This document shows, piece after piece, positions 1 through 8,719 of a stretch of DNA of 31,824 nucleotides. The position numbers and the translations under genes are program-made. The first letter of the stretch is position 1. Each line of letters starts with the position of its first letter. Below the pieces are notes generated by a model. The model had not been told where the DNA came from, searched no databases, and saw nothing but the letters and a program-made list of their open reading frames with translations. This DNA comes from a virus. The stretch lies in IMG/VR virus record IMGVR_UViG_3300007539_000106, positions 1 to 31,824 of that record; one strand, written 5' to 3'.

Positions 1-1
1 C

Positions 2-1669
2 CTGCTGGAGCGCGGAATATTGATTACCTATGTAGGGTGGCAAGCTGAAGATCGCAGAATTATTCAAAGACTTAGCCTGGACCAGATACAGCTCAATGCC
101 CCCGAAATAACAGAGATGCTAGAGCAAGGAGATGATGAAAGCGTCATCGGCATGCTGCAATCCGCCTACGAGGGCGTAACGCAGAAGCGCGCAAAGAAAG
201 CTCTAAAAGAACTAAAAAGAACTGGATTCGCAGAATTGCCAGCCGTACGGAGAACCGTAGACGCTCCCGAAGTGCGCACTCTTGCCGCCGATGGAGATTT
301 TTTATTTCCTAGCTATGTTACTGATCCGCAGCGCAGCCCTTATTGCTTCTGGAGAACTTACTACACCGCGCAGCAATTAGAGAATAAGGTAATTACTGAA
401 GACTGGAACGAGGAGTTCGTGCAGACTGTTATAGATCAGTACAAGGGCGTAAATGTAGATAGCATTGAGGTCGAGCAGGAAGGTCGAAGGTTCAATTTTA
501 CAAATAAGAATAGCACCTATGAGGCGGACGAACTCATAGAGATTGTGCATGCATATCAAAGGTTAATTGACCCAGAGGATGGTTCCGAGGGCATATACTG
601 CACTATATTTCACCGAGAGTTCCAATCCAGCACCGAGGTGGATTATGCCAAGTTCGAACTAATGAACGGATACGATGATTACCCAGTCATTGTCACTAGA
701 CTTTCTAACAATAGCAAGCGACTCTATGATGCTACCTCCATCCCAGCGCAACTGAAGGGATTGCAGCAGCAAGTAAAAGTGGAACGCGATACCAGAATAG
801 ATCGCAACAGTATAACTACACTTCCCCCTATACTGCACCCCTTCAACCAGCCTCCATCCAATTTTGGCCCTGGTTCCTTGATTCCGCGCAGGCGTGAAAA
901 CGATTACCAATACATGGAGACGCCTCCAGCCTCCTCAGCTGAAACAAGCGTAGAGATGGAGAATCGAATGGAGAACCAGGCGAATCAACTCACTGGACTA
1001 GCCGACGACGACATAAGTGTTGCTCGCAGGCAGTTCCTGGTGGACAAGTTCTTGAAGCATTGCTCGGACGTAATAAACATGTGCTTTACTTGTTTTCAGC
1101 GCTTCGGGCCTGACTACGTGTACTTCAGGGTTACTGGAGCGCCCGACCCCGTTCAATTCCAGAAGGGATCCCCCGACGAGAACTACGATATTACAATATC
1201 CTTTGATAGTCTAAGCACTGATCCAGAAACGCAATCCAGCAAGATAGAACAAATGATCAACTTGTTGAAACTGGACAGAGGTGGACGTGTAAATGTTGAT
1301 AGTCTATTGACTGCAGCAATGTCCAACATTGACCCCGTCCTCGCGGATGCAATCATGCAGGAAACTGAAACTGCTTCACAAGAAATTCAGAATCAAATAC
1401 TTGACGATCTATCCAAGATATTCGCAGGTATAGAAATGCCAGCTAGACCGAATGGAGGCCAGGTGGCTAGTCAACTAATACAACAATATGCGCAACAACC
1501 CGACATTGCAGCTAGATTACAGCAGGATCAAATGTTCGCGGAAAGATTAAATAAATACGCAAGCCAGTACACCTTCCAGGAGCAGCAAATGATAAATGCT
1601 ACTGAGTTCGGACAACTTGGCACCGAGGCTGCTAGAGTCGGAGACATACAGACTCAGGGCGCGGAGTAG
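2..1669 (+). CDS. Portal protein (5' end cut by window edge)
   Basis: Portal proteins form the dodecameric ring at one capsid vertex through which DNA is packaged and ejected. The frame is open to the first base of the window (LLERGILITYVGWQ...), so the TTG at position 20 is only the first start-like codon and the true start lies upstream. What is visible is about 555 residues. An aromatic-rich central part (about residues 85-190), a later RRREN/basic segment and a Gln-rich alpha-helical C-terminus (about 470-549) fit podovirus-type portals. Its place directly before a scaffold-like gene and the capsid gene is the classic portal position. The portal call is by family look and context, not by search; it could not easily be anything else here. 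Confidence 0.8.
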   Translation: MLERGILITYVGWQAEDRRIIQRLSLDQIQLNAPEITEMLEQGDDESVIGMLQSAYEGVTQKRAKKALKELKRTGFAELPAVRRTVDAPEVRTLAADGDFLFPSYVTDPQRSPYCFWRTYYTAQQLENKVITEDWNEEFVQTVIDQYKGVNVDSIEVEQEGRRFNFTNKNSTYEADELIEIVHAYQRLIDPEDGSEGIYCTIFHREFQSSTEVDYAKFELMNGYDDYPVIVTRLSNNSKRLYDATSIPAQLKGLQQQVKVERDTRIDRNSITTLPPILHPFNQPPSNFGPGSLIPRRRENDYQYMETPPASSAETSVEMENRMENQANQLTGLADDDISVARRQFLVDKFLKHCSDVINMCFTCFQRFGPDYVYFRVTGAPDPVQFQKGSPDENYDITISFDSLSTDPETQSSKIEQMINLLKLDRGGRVNVDSLLTAAMSNIDPVLADAIMQETETASQEIQNQILDDLSKIFAGIEMPARPNGGQVASQLIQQYAQQPDIAARLQQDQMFAERLNKYASQYTFQEQQMINATEFGQLGTEAARVGDIQTQGAE

Positions 1670-1671
1670 TT

Positions 1672-1884
1672 ATGCTGCAAGACGATATTGAAACTCTGCG
1701 GCATCACGAAGCCTTCGCCTCTTTTGTGCAGCAGGTCGTGCAGATGCGAGAGGATTGCATACAAGATTTGCATAAAGCTGATATAGAAGTAATTCAGCAG
1801 ACCTCAGGCAGAATATTAGCGCTTGATGAAATCATAGAGCTTTGCGATTGGGAAGGCCTAGCGGTCAGATTTCCTAATGCTTAA
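1672..1884 (+). CDS. Small protein between portal and scaffold, unknown function
   Basis: A 70-residue, mostly alpha-helical acidic protein (MLQDDIETLRHHEAFASFV at the start). It begins 2 bases after the portal stop, with a GGAG-like sequence inside the portal 3' end. Small helical proteins of this kind recur between portal and scaffold genes in tailed phages and are usually unassigned. A role in head assembly is inferred from position only. No transmembrane segment or metal-binding motif is visible. Confidence 0.7.
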   Translation: MLQDDIETLRHHEAFASFVQQVVQMREDCIQDLHKADIEVIQQTSGRILALDEIIELCDWEGLAVRFPNA

Positions 1885-1901
1885 ATTGACCAAAAAGTAG
1901 T

Positions 1902-1909
1902 GCTATAAT
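1902..1909 (+). promoter_or_regulatory. Candidate extended -10 promoter before scaffold/capsid genes
   Basis: TGCTATAAT is a perfect extended -10 (TGn + TATAAT) in the only gap of this part of the late region, 35 bases before the ATG at 1945. No good -35 lies at 17 bases; the nearby TTGACC (1886-1891) is only 12 bases away. It would drive scaffold, capsid and decoration genes. Prediction by eye. Confidence 0.4.
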
Positions 1910-1944
1910 GCGTCATCGCCATCGCTGGCGCAAAAAGCGTTATT

Positions 1945-3063
1945 ATGAATGAAAGTCAAGAAGCAGCAATCGCCGAAGCTGCACCCAAGCAGGCGACAAA
2001 CATGTCATTATCAGAGTTCACCAGGCGCAGAGGTGGTCAATTGACCGCTCAAGCATCTGAGACTACAGAAACCGCAGAGGAGGGTCAGGTTCTTGGTTCG
2101 GAAACGAATCAAGTTGAGCAGGAAACTGTTGAAGCACCTGAAGCCGTTGCAGAAGATAATAGCATTAACGATAATTCCGAAGAAGAAACTCCAGAGGAGG
2201 GGTCCGAGCAATCGGAATCAACCGAAGAGGAAACTTCTGACGATGTTCTTTCTCAGATTGAATTGGATGATTTATCCGAAGATGACCTGCGCGAACTATC
2301 CGAAAAACTGGGTAGCCGTGCAGTAGCCAGATTCGGTGAATTAACAGCAAAGCGCAAAGCAGCAGAAGCTGAATTAGAAAAGCTCAAGGCGCAAGCCAAA
2401 AGCCAAGTCACGCCTGAAGTTAAGGATTCGGACAACCCGTACAGCCACTTAGAAAATATCAATGAATTGCAAACAGTTGCAAAAGAAGTGGAAGAAGTAA
2501 TTGAATGGGCAGAGGATCTTATATTCAACAGTGACGGTTATTCAGCCGATGAAGTCATTGCGGAGGTCGAGGGCAAAGAAATGACCAAGTCCGACGTAAG
2601 AAAGCATCTTCAAAATGCTAGGAAAGCCGAAAAGAAATTCATCCCTGCACAAGCTCAAAAGATTCAACGCGTCCAGGATGCGAAAGAATCAGGAGAGAAC
2701 CTACTTGCCAAGGCAAAGAAGGAGTTCAAGTGGATGCAAGATGATAATGAGGTAAATTCCAAGTACAATGAAATGCTTAGTGACGAGCGCTTAAAAGGAC
2801 TAGATAAGTTCGATCCAGAGGTTTCAGCTCAACTACCTTATCTTCTTGCGCATGCAGCAAACAGCATGTTCGGAAGAAAGCTAGTGCAAGATGAACCCAG
2901 AACGGGTAGGCTTATTCCGCCTTCAAGCACTCCTGCATCGGCTAAGTCCGATAAGAAAATGCCCAGCTCTGTTAAGAATCTAAATAACGCATCCAGTCAA
3001 TTTTTGCAAAGTGGTAAGAAAAACGACTACATTCGACTCAGAACACTTCAACTATCTCAATAA
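1945..3063 (+). CDS. Probable capsid scaffolding protein
   Basis: 372 residues. Residues about 35-110 are extremely acidic (long Glu/Ser/Thr/Asp runs), followed by helical, coiled-coil-like segments (ELEKLKAQAKSQ and around residues 130-260) and a basic, Lys/Ser-rich C-terminus. This composition and the position between portal and major capsid fit an internal scaffold that guides procapsid assembly. In such proteins a basic tail usually contacts the coat protein. The start ATG has no Shine-Dalgarno sequence (GCGTTATTATG). I see no serine-protease motif, so a protease-scaffold fusion is less likely. Confidence 0.65.
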   Translation: MNESQEAAIAEAAPKQATNMSLSEFTRRRGGQLTAQASETTETAEEGQVLGSETNQVEQETVEAPEAVAEDNSINDNSEEETPEEGSEQSESTEEETSDDVLSQIELDDLSEDDLRELSEKLGSRAVARFGELTAKRKAAEAELEKLKAQAKSQVTPEVKDSDNPYSHLENINELQTVAKEVEEVIEWAEDLIFNSDGYSADEVIAEVEGKEMTKSDVRKHLQNARKAEKKFIPAQAQKIQRVQDAKESGENLLAKAKKEFKWMQDDNEVNSKYNEMLSDERLKGLDKFDPEVSAQLPYLLAHAANSMFGRKLVQDEPRTGRLIPPSSTPASAKSDKKMPSSVKNLNNASSQFLQSGKKNDYIRLRTLQLSQ

Positions 3064-3072
3064 TATAATATA

Positions 3073-4089
3073 ATGTCACTATCTAATACATTCTCCCCTG
3101 CACCCACTGGTGTAACTAGCCAGGGTTCGTCTGTATCCAATCGCGAGGACCTCACTGATGTCTTGACCGTTTTGGCTCCAGAAGAAACACCTGTTCTATC
3201 ATCCGCTTCCAAGCAAAAAGCAAACAGCACTTTCGTTGAATGGACTGTTGATACTCTTGCTGACGTAAGCACTGACGGCATCTCGGAAGGTTCCGATATC
3301 ACTTCATTCACGGACAAGTTCTCAAAGCGCGCTCGTCTTGGCAACTACATCCAGAAGTTCCGCAAGGATTACCTTGTATCTGATCTTCAGGAAGCTGTTG
3401 ACTCGGTTGGCCCCGCTAAGGTTGCTCAAGCTGAAGCTAAGGCAATCCGCGAACTAAAGCGTAACGTAGAAGCTACTCTCATCTCTGACAACGAAATGTC
3501 ATCAGAGGACGGAGCTGGTACTCCTTACAAACTTCGTGGTCTTGGCAAATGGCTCCAGAACGGTGCACAAGCTGTTAACCCTGTCCCTTCTGACTTCCGC
3601 ACTGGCACTGATTCTCTGCACCTTACTGGTGCTTTTTCCGAGTCAACACTTAACAACCTTATCACTGGTATCTACCGCGAGACTGGATCCACAGAGAGCT
3701 TGACTCTTGTTGCTGATACTGCTCTTCGTCGTAAGATCAGTGATTTCGCTCGTTTCGGTGCTGATGTTGCTGATGGAACAAACGCTGGTGTTCGTCGTGT
3801 TAGCTACAATGGCAACGAAGCCCAAATCACTCTTTCGGTTGAAGTGTACCAAAGTGATCACGGCATGGTTTCCATCGTGAACATGAATCCTGACACTGCC
3901 CCTGACACAAGCAACAAGGACACAGGATATCTCATCAACCCTGAGTACTTCGGTGTTTCTGAGCTAATTCCAATGGGAAGCACTCGCCTTCCAAATCTTG
4001 GAGCTGGTGAACGAGGCTACGTTGATTGTGCACTTACATCTCTAGTGTATCATCCACAAGCTCACGGTAAGATCACTGCAATTGCTTAA
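3073..4089 (+). CDS. Major capsid protein, SU10 / DUF5309-type HK97 fold
   Basis: 338 residues forming the icosahedral shell. The N-terminal part matches what I recall of SU10-type capsid proteins: NREDLTDVLTVLAPEETPVLS (about 23-43), then a hydrophobic/aromatic FVEWTVDTL (about 54-62), a helical spine with AEAKAIRELKRNVE and a GxGKWL segment. The start ATG follows an AT-only leader with no ribosome-binding site. Arginine codons are CGT/CGC with one CGA and no AGA/AGG, unlike the neighbours, as expected for the most abundant virion protein. The start is 9 bases after the scaffold stop. Confidence 0.85.
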   Translation: MSLSNTFSPAPTGVTSQGSSVSNREDLTDVLTVLAPEETPVLSSASKQKANSTFVEWTVDTLADVSTDGISEGSDITSFTDKFSKRARLGNYIQKFRKDYLVSDLQEAVDSVGPAKVAQAEAKAIRELKRNVEATLISDNEMSSEDGAGTPYKLRGLGKWLQNGAQAVNPVPSDFRTGTDSLHLTGAFSESTLNNLITGIYRETGSTESLTLVADTALRRKISDFARFGADVADGTNAGVRRVSYNGNEAQITLSVEVYQSDHGMVSIVNMNPDTAPDTSNKDTGYLINPEYFGVSELIPMGSTRLPNLGAGERGYVDCALTSLVYHPQAHGKITAIA

Positions 4090-4113
4090 CCCTTAACCGA
4101 GGAACATAACAAT

Positions 4114-4578
4114 ATGTCAAAACTAACTATAAACGAAAACCCTCAGGGTTTTACCGATGAATTAGTCATTACTTTCGATGACTTCTCCGTCGCTAACGCT
4201 GGCACTCTTGCTGACCGCGCAACTAAAACATTCACATATGTTATTCCAGCTGGATCCCTTGTAACAAAGGCATCAGCTAAACTAGTAACCGCTTTCAACG
4301 ACAGTGGTTCTGGTGATGACCTAACGGTTGCAGTTGGTGATGGAGATGACGCAGACGGCTACTTAGCTTCTGCTGATATCCACGTTGATGCAACTGAAAT
4401 CACATATGTAGCTAATTCTGGTGCATTACTGGACAATGAAAACGGCAAGGTCTATACTTCTGCTGACACCATTGACATCCTATTCAGTCCTGATACTGAT
4501 AACGATGCTCCTTATTCGCTTAATGAACTCACTGCTGGTGAGATCAAGTTCAAGTTCGAAATCTGCGATCTTAACTAA
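4114..4578 (+). CDS. Probable head decoration / minor capsid protein
   Basis: 154 residues, acidic, beta-rich, no membrane segment. Its place immediately after the capsid gene and before a strong terminator suggests a virion protein made in quantity, such as a decoration or cement protein on the capsid surface. AGGAA lies 9-10 bases before the ATG, one of the few late genes with a weak ribosome-binding site. The sequence has Asp-rich turns (GDGDDADG, SPDTDNDAP) typical of beta-sandwich structural proteins. Function is inferred from position and composition. Confidence 0.6.
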   Translation: MSKLTINENPQGFTDELVITFDDFSVANAGTLADRATKTFTYVIPAGSLVTKASAKLVTAFNDSGSGDDLTVAVGDGDDADGYLASADIHVDATEITYVANSGALLDNENGKVYTSADTIDILFSPDTDNDAPYSLNELTAGEIKFKFEICDLN

Positions 4579-4590
4579 TTAATTCTGGTC

Positions 4591-4624
4591 GGGGGGGCTT
4601 CGGCCCCCCCTTCCTTAATTTTAA
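4591..4624 (+). terminator. Rho-independent terminator with UUCG tetraloop
   Basis: Eight G/C pairs (GGGGGGGC with GCCCCCCC) closed by a TTCG tetraloop, then TTCCTTAATTTT. It sits just after the capsid and decoration genes, so it probably ends or attenuates the high-level head transcript. Confidence 0.85.
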
Positions 4625-4636
4625 CCCAATCTCAAT

Positions 4637-5011
4637 ATGGCATTTGATATAAACCCCGATGATTTCTTCGGAACCGCTGAATACACTAACATAGACAATG
4701 GAGCTTCGGTAAGTGTCGCTGGTCCAGCTATTGTTTTTAGGAGTTCTGGAGCATCCGCTGGAAGTAATCTTCTTAGCACTCTAACGGACACTGACGCTGA
4801 CCAAACAACAGGAGACGTACGAGAAGTTGTATTTGCATTAAGCGAAGCAATTTTTTCAAAGATGGATGCTCTCGCTACTGCGGATAAATCCAATAAATTA
4901 ACTGTCAGCAGGAATACATTCGAAGATACGGTGAATAATGAGTTCGTAAGAACTTACACCTTCCAGATTCGTTTGGATCCCCCCTCCTTCAGCGTAAAAG
5001 CCGAAAGTTAA
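4637..5011 (+). CDS. Structural protein, head-tail region, unknown
   Basis: 124 residues (starts MAFDINPDDFFGTAEY), beta-rich with a short central helix. It is the first gene after the terminator and precedes connector-type genes, so it may be a head-completion or neck component. The ATG follows AATCTCAAT with no ribosome-binding site. It contains a predicted strand-rich C-terminus (NNEFVRTYTFQIRLDPPSF). I do not recognise a named family. Confidence 0.6.
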   Translation: MAFDINPDDFFGTAEYTNIDNGASVSVAGPAIVFRSSGASAGSNLLSTLTDTDADQTTGDVREVVFALSEAIFSKMDALATADKSNKLTVSRNTFEDTVNNEFVRTYTFQIRLDPPSFSVKAES

Positions 5012-5032
5012 TAATTTCTATTTGCAATTTGC

Positions 5033-5341
5033 ATGGATATTATTATTCCCAATCTCCCCAGGTATTCAGACGGAGAAGTAGATCGTGCATTCATGCGCGA
5101 GATACAGACTGGATATCAGCGGGAGGTTGCTTTGGAAAAGCAAAGAACTGATATTGCCGCTAAAGAGGCAAATCAGCAAAGAGGTAAAACGCACCCAACT
5201 CTTGGTAAATGCGTAGCTACAATCCCAGCTAGGGATTTTTTTAGATTAACGAATAAGTACGGGCACGACACCGTGCATTCGAAAGAATTCATCAAGTACT
5301 ACAACAAGAAGTTCCCAGAACTTAGCGCCAATAAAGCATAA
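5033..5341 (+). CDS. Small helical protein, unknown (head-tail region)
   Basis: 102 residues, highly charged. It has a helical middle (REVALEKQRTDIAAKEANQQ) and a C-terminal segment with several aromatic and basic residues (FFRLTNKYGHDTVHSKEF). Its TAA overlaps the next ATG (TAATG at 5339-5343), so the two are probably translationally coupled. Such small proteins sit next to connector genes in marine podovirus genomes; the role is unknown. Confidence 0.6.
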   Translation: MDIIIPNLPRYSDGEVDRAFMREIQTGYQREVALEKQRTDIAAKEANQQRGKTHPTLGKCVATIPARDFFRLTNKYGHDTVHSKEFIKYYNKKFPELSANKA

Positions 5342-6345
5342 TGCAAACCAGGCAATACAAGGATTTATTCGCCCTCAGTACGCATCTAATTGGTGCAGTT
5401 GCTCTTACGGCAGATGAGCAGACTCAATTGGCTACTTTTATTGATCGTAGGTTCTTTGAGGCTTTTAGGAAAAGTCCCTCGTGGCCCAGGTACATGTCGT
5501 ACGGAGAGCCCAGGAGAATAGCCTCTATTGCCATCGAAGATACTAGCGTAAGCGGAGGGCATGACGTAAATGGAGTGTATTATTTCTTGGGTTCCGTTAC
5601 GGGAAGTGGAGTGCAACCGAATACAACTGCATTCTATAAATCAACTGCTTCCGAATCTGCTAGTTCTATTTCGGGTAGTATTATTTATAAAAACACAACT
5701 CCAGCCTGGGTTGTAGCAACTGGTGCTAGTGTTACAAAAAATGCAGACGGAACTTTTGTTATTTCAAGCACTGGAACTGCAAGATTGACTGAGTCGGATC
5801 TAGAAAAAAAAGAATCCCCTGCAGACGTTGAAGTATGGGGTTTAGGAGCTGATATAAATGCTGCTCCTGCTCCAATTTTTAAGGGACAATTCATACCCTA
5901 TAAAGAAGATCTTACTCTTTCAGGCGATGTAGGCAGAGATCAAATAGGAGACTTCATTAGAATACATAAGACTCAACCGTTCCTTGATAGGTCCGCTTTC
6001 GAGTACGATTTTTACGTGGACGAAGACGGAGCTCATATAAAAAATTTAGGAAACTCAGAGCAGCAAAAAGCGTTCGTAACTTACAAGAAACCATTTTCCA
6101 AGTTCGGAGTAACTTCTAATTATACAACTAGTACGGTTGAAGTCCCCGAAGAATTCTTTAATTATATAGCGCACGCAGCTTATGCTGATTTTCTTACAAT
6201 GCAGGGAAGAGGAGAGCTTGCGCAAACCGAGAGCCAAGTAGCTGAAAAGTACCTGGACCTTGAGTTAGAAAAATTAAGTAATATAAATAGTACAAATACT
6301 CTAAGCAGGATAAGCACGCATTTATCCAGGCAAAGGAGAAAATAG
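5341..6345 (+). CDS. Head-tail adaptor / tail tubular-like protein
   Basis: 334 residues. The ends look like one helical adaptor fold: the N-terminus (ALTADEQTQLATFIDRRFFEAF) and the C-terminus (EFFNYIAHAAYADFLTMQGRGELAQTESQVAEKYLDLELEKL) are helical. A beta-rich Gly/Ser/Thr segment is inserted at about 65-165. T7 gp11-like adaptors have the same general plan of a helical bundle with an embedded beta domain. It follows the head genes and precedes fibre genes, the right place for a connector. Coupled by TAATG to the upstream gene. Assignment rests on fold impression and order. Confidence 0.55.
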   Translation: MQTRQYKDLFALSTHLIGAVALTADEQTQLATFIDRRFFEAFRKSPSWPRYMSYGEPRRIASIAIEDTSVSGGHDVNGVYYFLGSVTGSGVQPNTTAFYKSTASESASSISGSIIYKNTTPAWVVATGASVTKNADGTFVISSTGTARLTESDLEKKESPADVEVWGLGADINAAPAPIFKGQFIPYKEDLTLSGDVGRDQIGDFIRIHKTQPFLDRSAFEYDFYVDEDGAHIKNLGNSEQQKAFVTYKKPFSKFGVTSNYTTSTVEVPEEFFNYIAHAAYADFLTMQGRGELAQTESQVAEKYLDLELEKLSNINSTNTLSRISTHLSRQRRK

Positions 6346-6357
6346 AGCAAAATAACC

Positions 6358-6366
6358 TGATATAAT
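6358..6366 (+). promoter_or_regulatory. Candidate extended -10 promoter giving a leaderless transcript
   Basis: TGATATAAT matches an extended -10 in the short gap before the ATG at 6373. The expected transcription start, about 7 bases downstream, would fall on the start codon itself. No -35 is visible. Confidence 0.35.
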
Positions 6367-6372
6367 AACGAA

Positions 6373-6627
6373 ATGTCAAGATCAAGAAACAACGCATTAG
6401 AGTTCAGCTCCGCTGGTTCTGTCATTGTAGGCAATGGTTCAGCTCCCGCTGGCACCTACGGAGCTATACAGATCCTTAAGGATACAACGCTTTCTGGCAT
6501 GGCGGCTAACAACGTGGACCCCGTAGCGAGCCTCAATACAACATTTGGAGCTGGAACAATTTTGTACGGAGAATTTACCGCAGGAACAGTAAATTCAACT
6601 GGACTAGCAGCATTTCACAGAGTTTAG
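6373..6627 (+). CDS. Small phage tail-region structural protein
   Basis: 84 residues, Gly/Ala/Ser/Thr-rich and beta-like, with the pattern ending in a GAGTILYGEFTAGTV strand and loop. Similar small proteins precede fibre genes in many tailed phages and often share this 'temperature-like' beta motif (fibre-associated). No membrane segment. The start ATG has no ribosome-binding site and lies 6 bases after a TATAAT. The next gene starts 1 base after its stop. Confidence 0.6.
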   Translation: MSRSRNNALEFSSAGSVIVGNGSAPAGTYGAIQILKDTTLSGMAANNVDPVASLNTTFGAGTILYGEFTAGTVNSTGLAAFHRV

Positions 6628-6628
6628 T

Positions 6629-7921
6629 ATGCACAATAGCCTTGATTCAGCCCTGGGTCGCCAGCGTCGGCTGAACTCAGTGGGCGAGAGCGTCCTTCAG
6701 ATTGCTCCTAGCGCTGCGGCGGCATATAGCCTCCGTAGTCTTACTGGTGGTGATCCCAAGGTTGTGCGTGTGCGTCGTTCTAGCGGAGGAGAGCAGGACT
6801 TTACGGCTTCCGAGGTAGCTTCTGGTGCAATGCTTTCGTATGTAACCGAAGCTCGGACGGGGTGGAACATACAGGCTACGTTCAATGACTCCACTGCTAC
6901 TATTACATCTGCATCTTCTACGGCTACAACATCTACTGTTTCGTTTACAGGTTCAGGCGTAACTAGAGTCCTGCCTAAAAGCAGCTATATTGCAGCCGAA
7001 GCGGGAGATCAAGTTGTTCTTAATATGTCTGTATCTGGTTTAGATAGCGCAATGACGTTTAGGATACGAAAAGCAAATAGTAATACTACCGTTGGAACTG
7101 CAACCGTTAACAATGGAGACAATCAAGATGTCACAATGAACTTAACTGCTTCTAGTGGTTATACTGGCGGGTATCCTCATTTTACGGCTGATGCTGGAAG
7201 CGGTGAAGCAACTGTTACAATTAACTCAGTTACAGTAAATGGTAAGTCTGGCTTTGTAGAGACTTGGTATGACCAGTCAGGTAACGGCAGGGATTCAACT
7301 AATACTACCGCAACCCAACAACCTATCATTGTTGAAGCAGGAGTATTTCAAGATGGGCTGAAGTTTACTCATACTGATACTACCAACGGGAAAAGGTTAT
7401 TCGTTCCCCGCACTGCCGCAGAATTAGGACAGGCGTTTGCTCTTGTTTGGGTAGGTAAAGTAACCGAATCAGATACTTCTTTTAATAATCTTCTTGGAGG
7501 ACTTAGGGGTGTTCAAAGTTATGCTGCTGGAGCTACTGGAATAGCTATTAAATCCAGCGATGGAACTGTTGCTTTTATAAATGAAGACACAGCTACCTCT
7601 AGGGTAAAATCTGACAGTTCAACTTCTGCAACATTGAACGAGGACTTCGTTGCATTTGCTACTTATGAAGATGCGGGGGCAGGACCTGAGCTGAGTTTTC
7701 AAGTGGATGCAGGACACCAGTTCTTTAGTTTTGGTAGTACGTATGTTACAACAAGCACAAAAGATATTGGTATTATGAATGCTACCGCAACCTCGGGTGC
7801 TTATAGAACCGAAGAAAGCCCAACAGGAATATGCCGAGAAGTATTAGTCTACGATACTCACCAAGGCGACAACCGTGTAGCCCTTGTAACTAACATTAAC
7901 AATCAATACAACCTGTTCTAA
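6629..7921 (+). CDS. Tail fibre with jelly-roll (concanavalin/AbfB-like) domain
   Basis: 430 residues. The N-terminal AAYSLRSLTGGDPKVVRVRR (about 33-52) and later TWYDQSGNGRD (about 212-222) with QQPIIVEAGVF are the signature, as I recall it, of phage tail proteins whose lectin-like domain resembles the alpha-L-arabinofuranosidase B catalytic sandwich. A Ser/Thr-rich beta domain (about 85-205) is inserted between the two signature blocks. Such proteins bind host surface sugars. Enzyme activity cannot be claimed from this. The gene is tightly spaced with both neighbours. Confidence 0.65.
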   Translation: MHNSLDSALGRQRRLNSVGESVLQIAPSAAAAYSLRSLTGGDPKVVRVRRSSGGEQDFTASEVASGAMLSYVTEARTGWNIQATFNDSTATITSASSTATTSTVSFTGSGVTRVLPKSSYIAAEAGDQVVLNMSVSGLDSAMTFRIRKANSNTTVGTATVNNGDNQDVTMNLTASSGYTGGYPHFTADAGSGEATVTINSVTVNGKSGFVETWYDQSGNGRDSTNTTATQQPIIVEAGVFQDGLKFTHTDTTNGKRLFVPRTAAELGQAFALVWVGKVTESDTSFNNLLGGLRGVQSYAAGATGIAIKSSDGTVAFINEDTATSRVKSDSSTSATLNEDFVAFATYEDAGAGPELSFQVDAGHQFFSFGSTYVTTSTKDIGIMNATATSGAYRTEESPTGICREVLVYDTHQGDNRVALVTNINNQYNLF

Positions 7922-8157
7922 TGCTTTACTTAATATACGCAAGCAAGGATGCCGCCATTGAACGAGCCGACGAAGAAGGCAAGGAACTTGGCTTTGATTA
8001 CTGGATTGAAAACAATGGTATAGGCACACGTTGGCTTACCTATCCTGTTGAGACTGCTGACCATATGTGGGCATTGGACGTAACTAACTACGACCTGGAC
8101 GAGTCCGAAGAAGCCTCAACCGTTGATCACTATACACCCCTACCCGACGAAGACTAA
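7921..8157 (+). CDS. Small acidic protein after fibre gene
   Basis: 78 residues, acidic, starting MLYLIYASKDAAIERADEEG. It begins on the TAATG overlap with the fibre stop, so it is probably co-translated. Fibre genes in many phages are followed by a small acidic protein that may act as a fibre chaperone, but no sequence motif proves that here. Globular, no membrane helix; ends with a Pro/Asp tail. Confidence 0.6.
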   Translation: MLYLIYASKDAAIERADEEGKELGFDYWIENNGIGTRWLTYPVETADHMWALDVTNYDLDESEEASTVDHYTPLPDED

Positions 8158-8162
8158 ATGCT

Positions 8163-8327
8163 ATGGAAGATATTATCTACAAATCAACAATCGGAACAGG
8201 AGGCTTTATAGCTACCATTGAACTAACTCCCGTGAACGAAGCTCTTGGTTTCTGCGTAGGTCTAGCGACCTTCATATATATGACTGCATCCGCAATCAAG
8301 GTTATCAGAGAACTCAGAAAGAAATGA
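8163..8327 (+). CDS. Small membrane protein, holin-cluster candidate
   Basis: 54 residues. One strong hydrophobic helix at about 26-46 (ALGFCVGLATFIYMTASAI) is followed by a basic tail (KVIRELRKK), a typical N-out/C-in single-pass protein. It overlaps the next gene by ATGA. It is the first of three consecutive small membrane proteins and could be a holin, antiholin or spanin-like component. Function is inferred from topology and clustering. Confidence 0.6.
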   Translation: MEDIIYKSTIGTGGFIATIELTPVNEALGFCVGLATFIYMTASAIKVIRELRKK

Positions 8328-8719
8328 CCCCTGAACTACTAGCTATGATCGGAGGCGGAGCCTCTGGTTTTATCTTTAAACTGATTGGACAGCTTGTCGC
8401 TAATCAGCAAGGCACTGTAGACGCTATGATCAAGAAGCAGTCAGCCGCTGACGAAAGCCATCAGAAAGCCGCTACAAGGGGCGGTGAGTGGGTCAGGAGG
8501 GTCATAGTATGCACTGTCCTGTTTGCGGTCGTTGTAGCCCCCTTTTTGTTGGCTCACAGCCCAGAGGGAGTTACCGTAGGGCAGGAGACATCTTCCTTTT
8601 TTGGTCTATTCAAGGGAATCAAGTATCAAACCCTCAATGGATACCTCATTTTACCAGAGGTTCGCCAAACAGTTTTAGCTATTGTTGGATTCTATTTCGG
8701 ATCCTCAACCATTAAATGA
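8324..8719 (+). CDS. Membrane protein, probable holin
   Basis: 131 residues. It has an amphipathic Gly-rich N-terminus (MTPELLAMIGGGASGF), a charged helical region with DESHQKAATRGGEWVRR, a transmembrane helix at about 62-79 (VIVCTVLFAVVVAPFLLA) and a second hydrophobic segment near the C-terminus (VLAIVGFYFGSS). Proteins of this look occur in many marine phages next to lysis or tail genes and are often annotated as holins. ATGA overlaps join it to both neighbours. The pore-forming role is inferred. Confidence 0.6.
   Translation: MTPELLAMIGGGASGFIFKLIGQLVANQQGTVDAMIKKQSAADESHQKAATRGGEWVRRVIVCTVLFAVVVAPFLLAHSPEGVTVGQETSSFFGLFKGIKYQTLNGYLILPEVRQTVLAIVGFYFGSSTIK

Noticed and set aside
3064-3069. 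TATAAT just before the capsid ATG as a promoter
   Set aside because: A start about 7 bases downstream would fall inside the gene, and the sequence is part of an AT repeat (TAATATAATATAATG); a chance match is likely.
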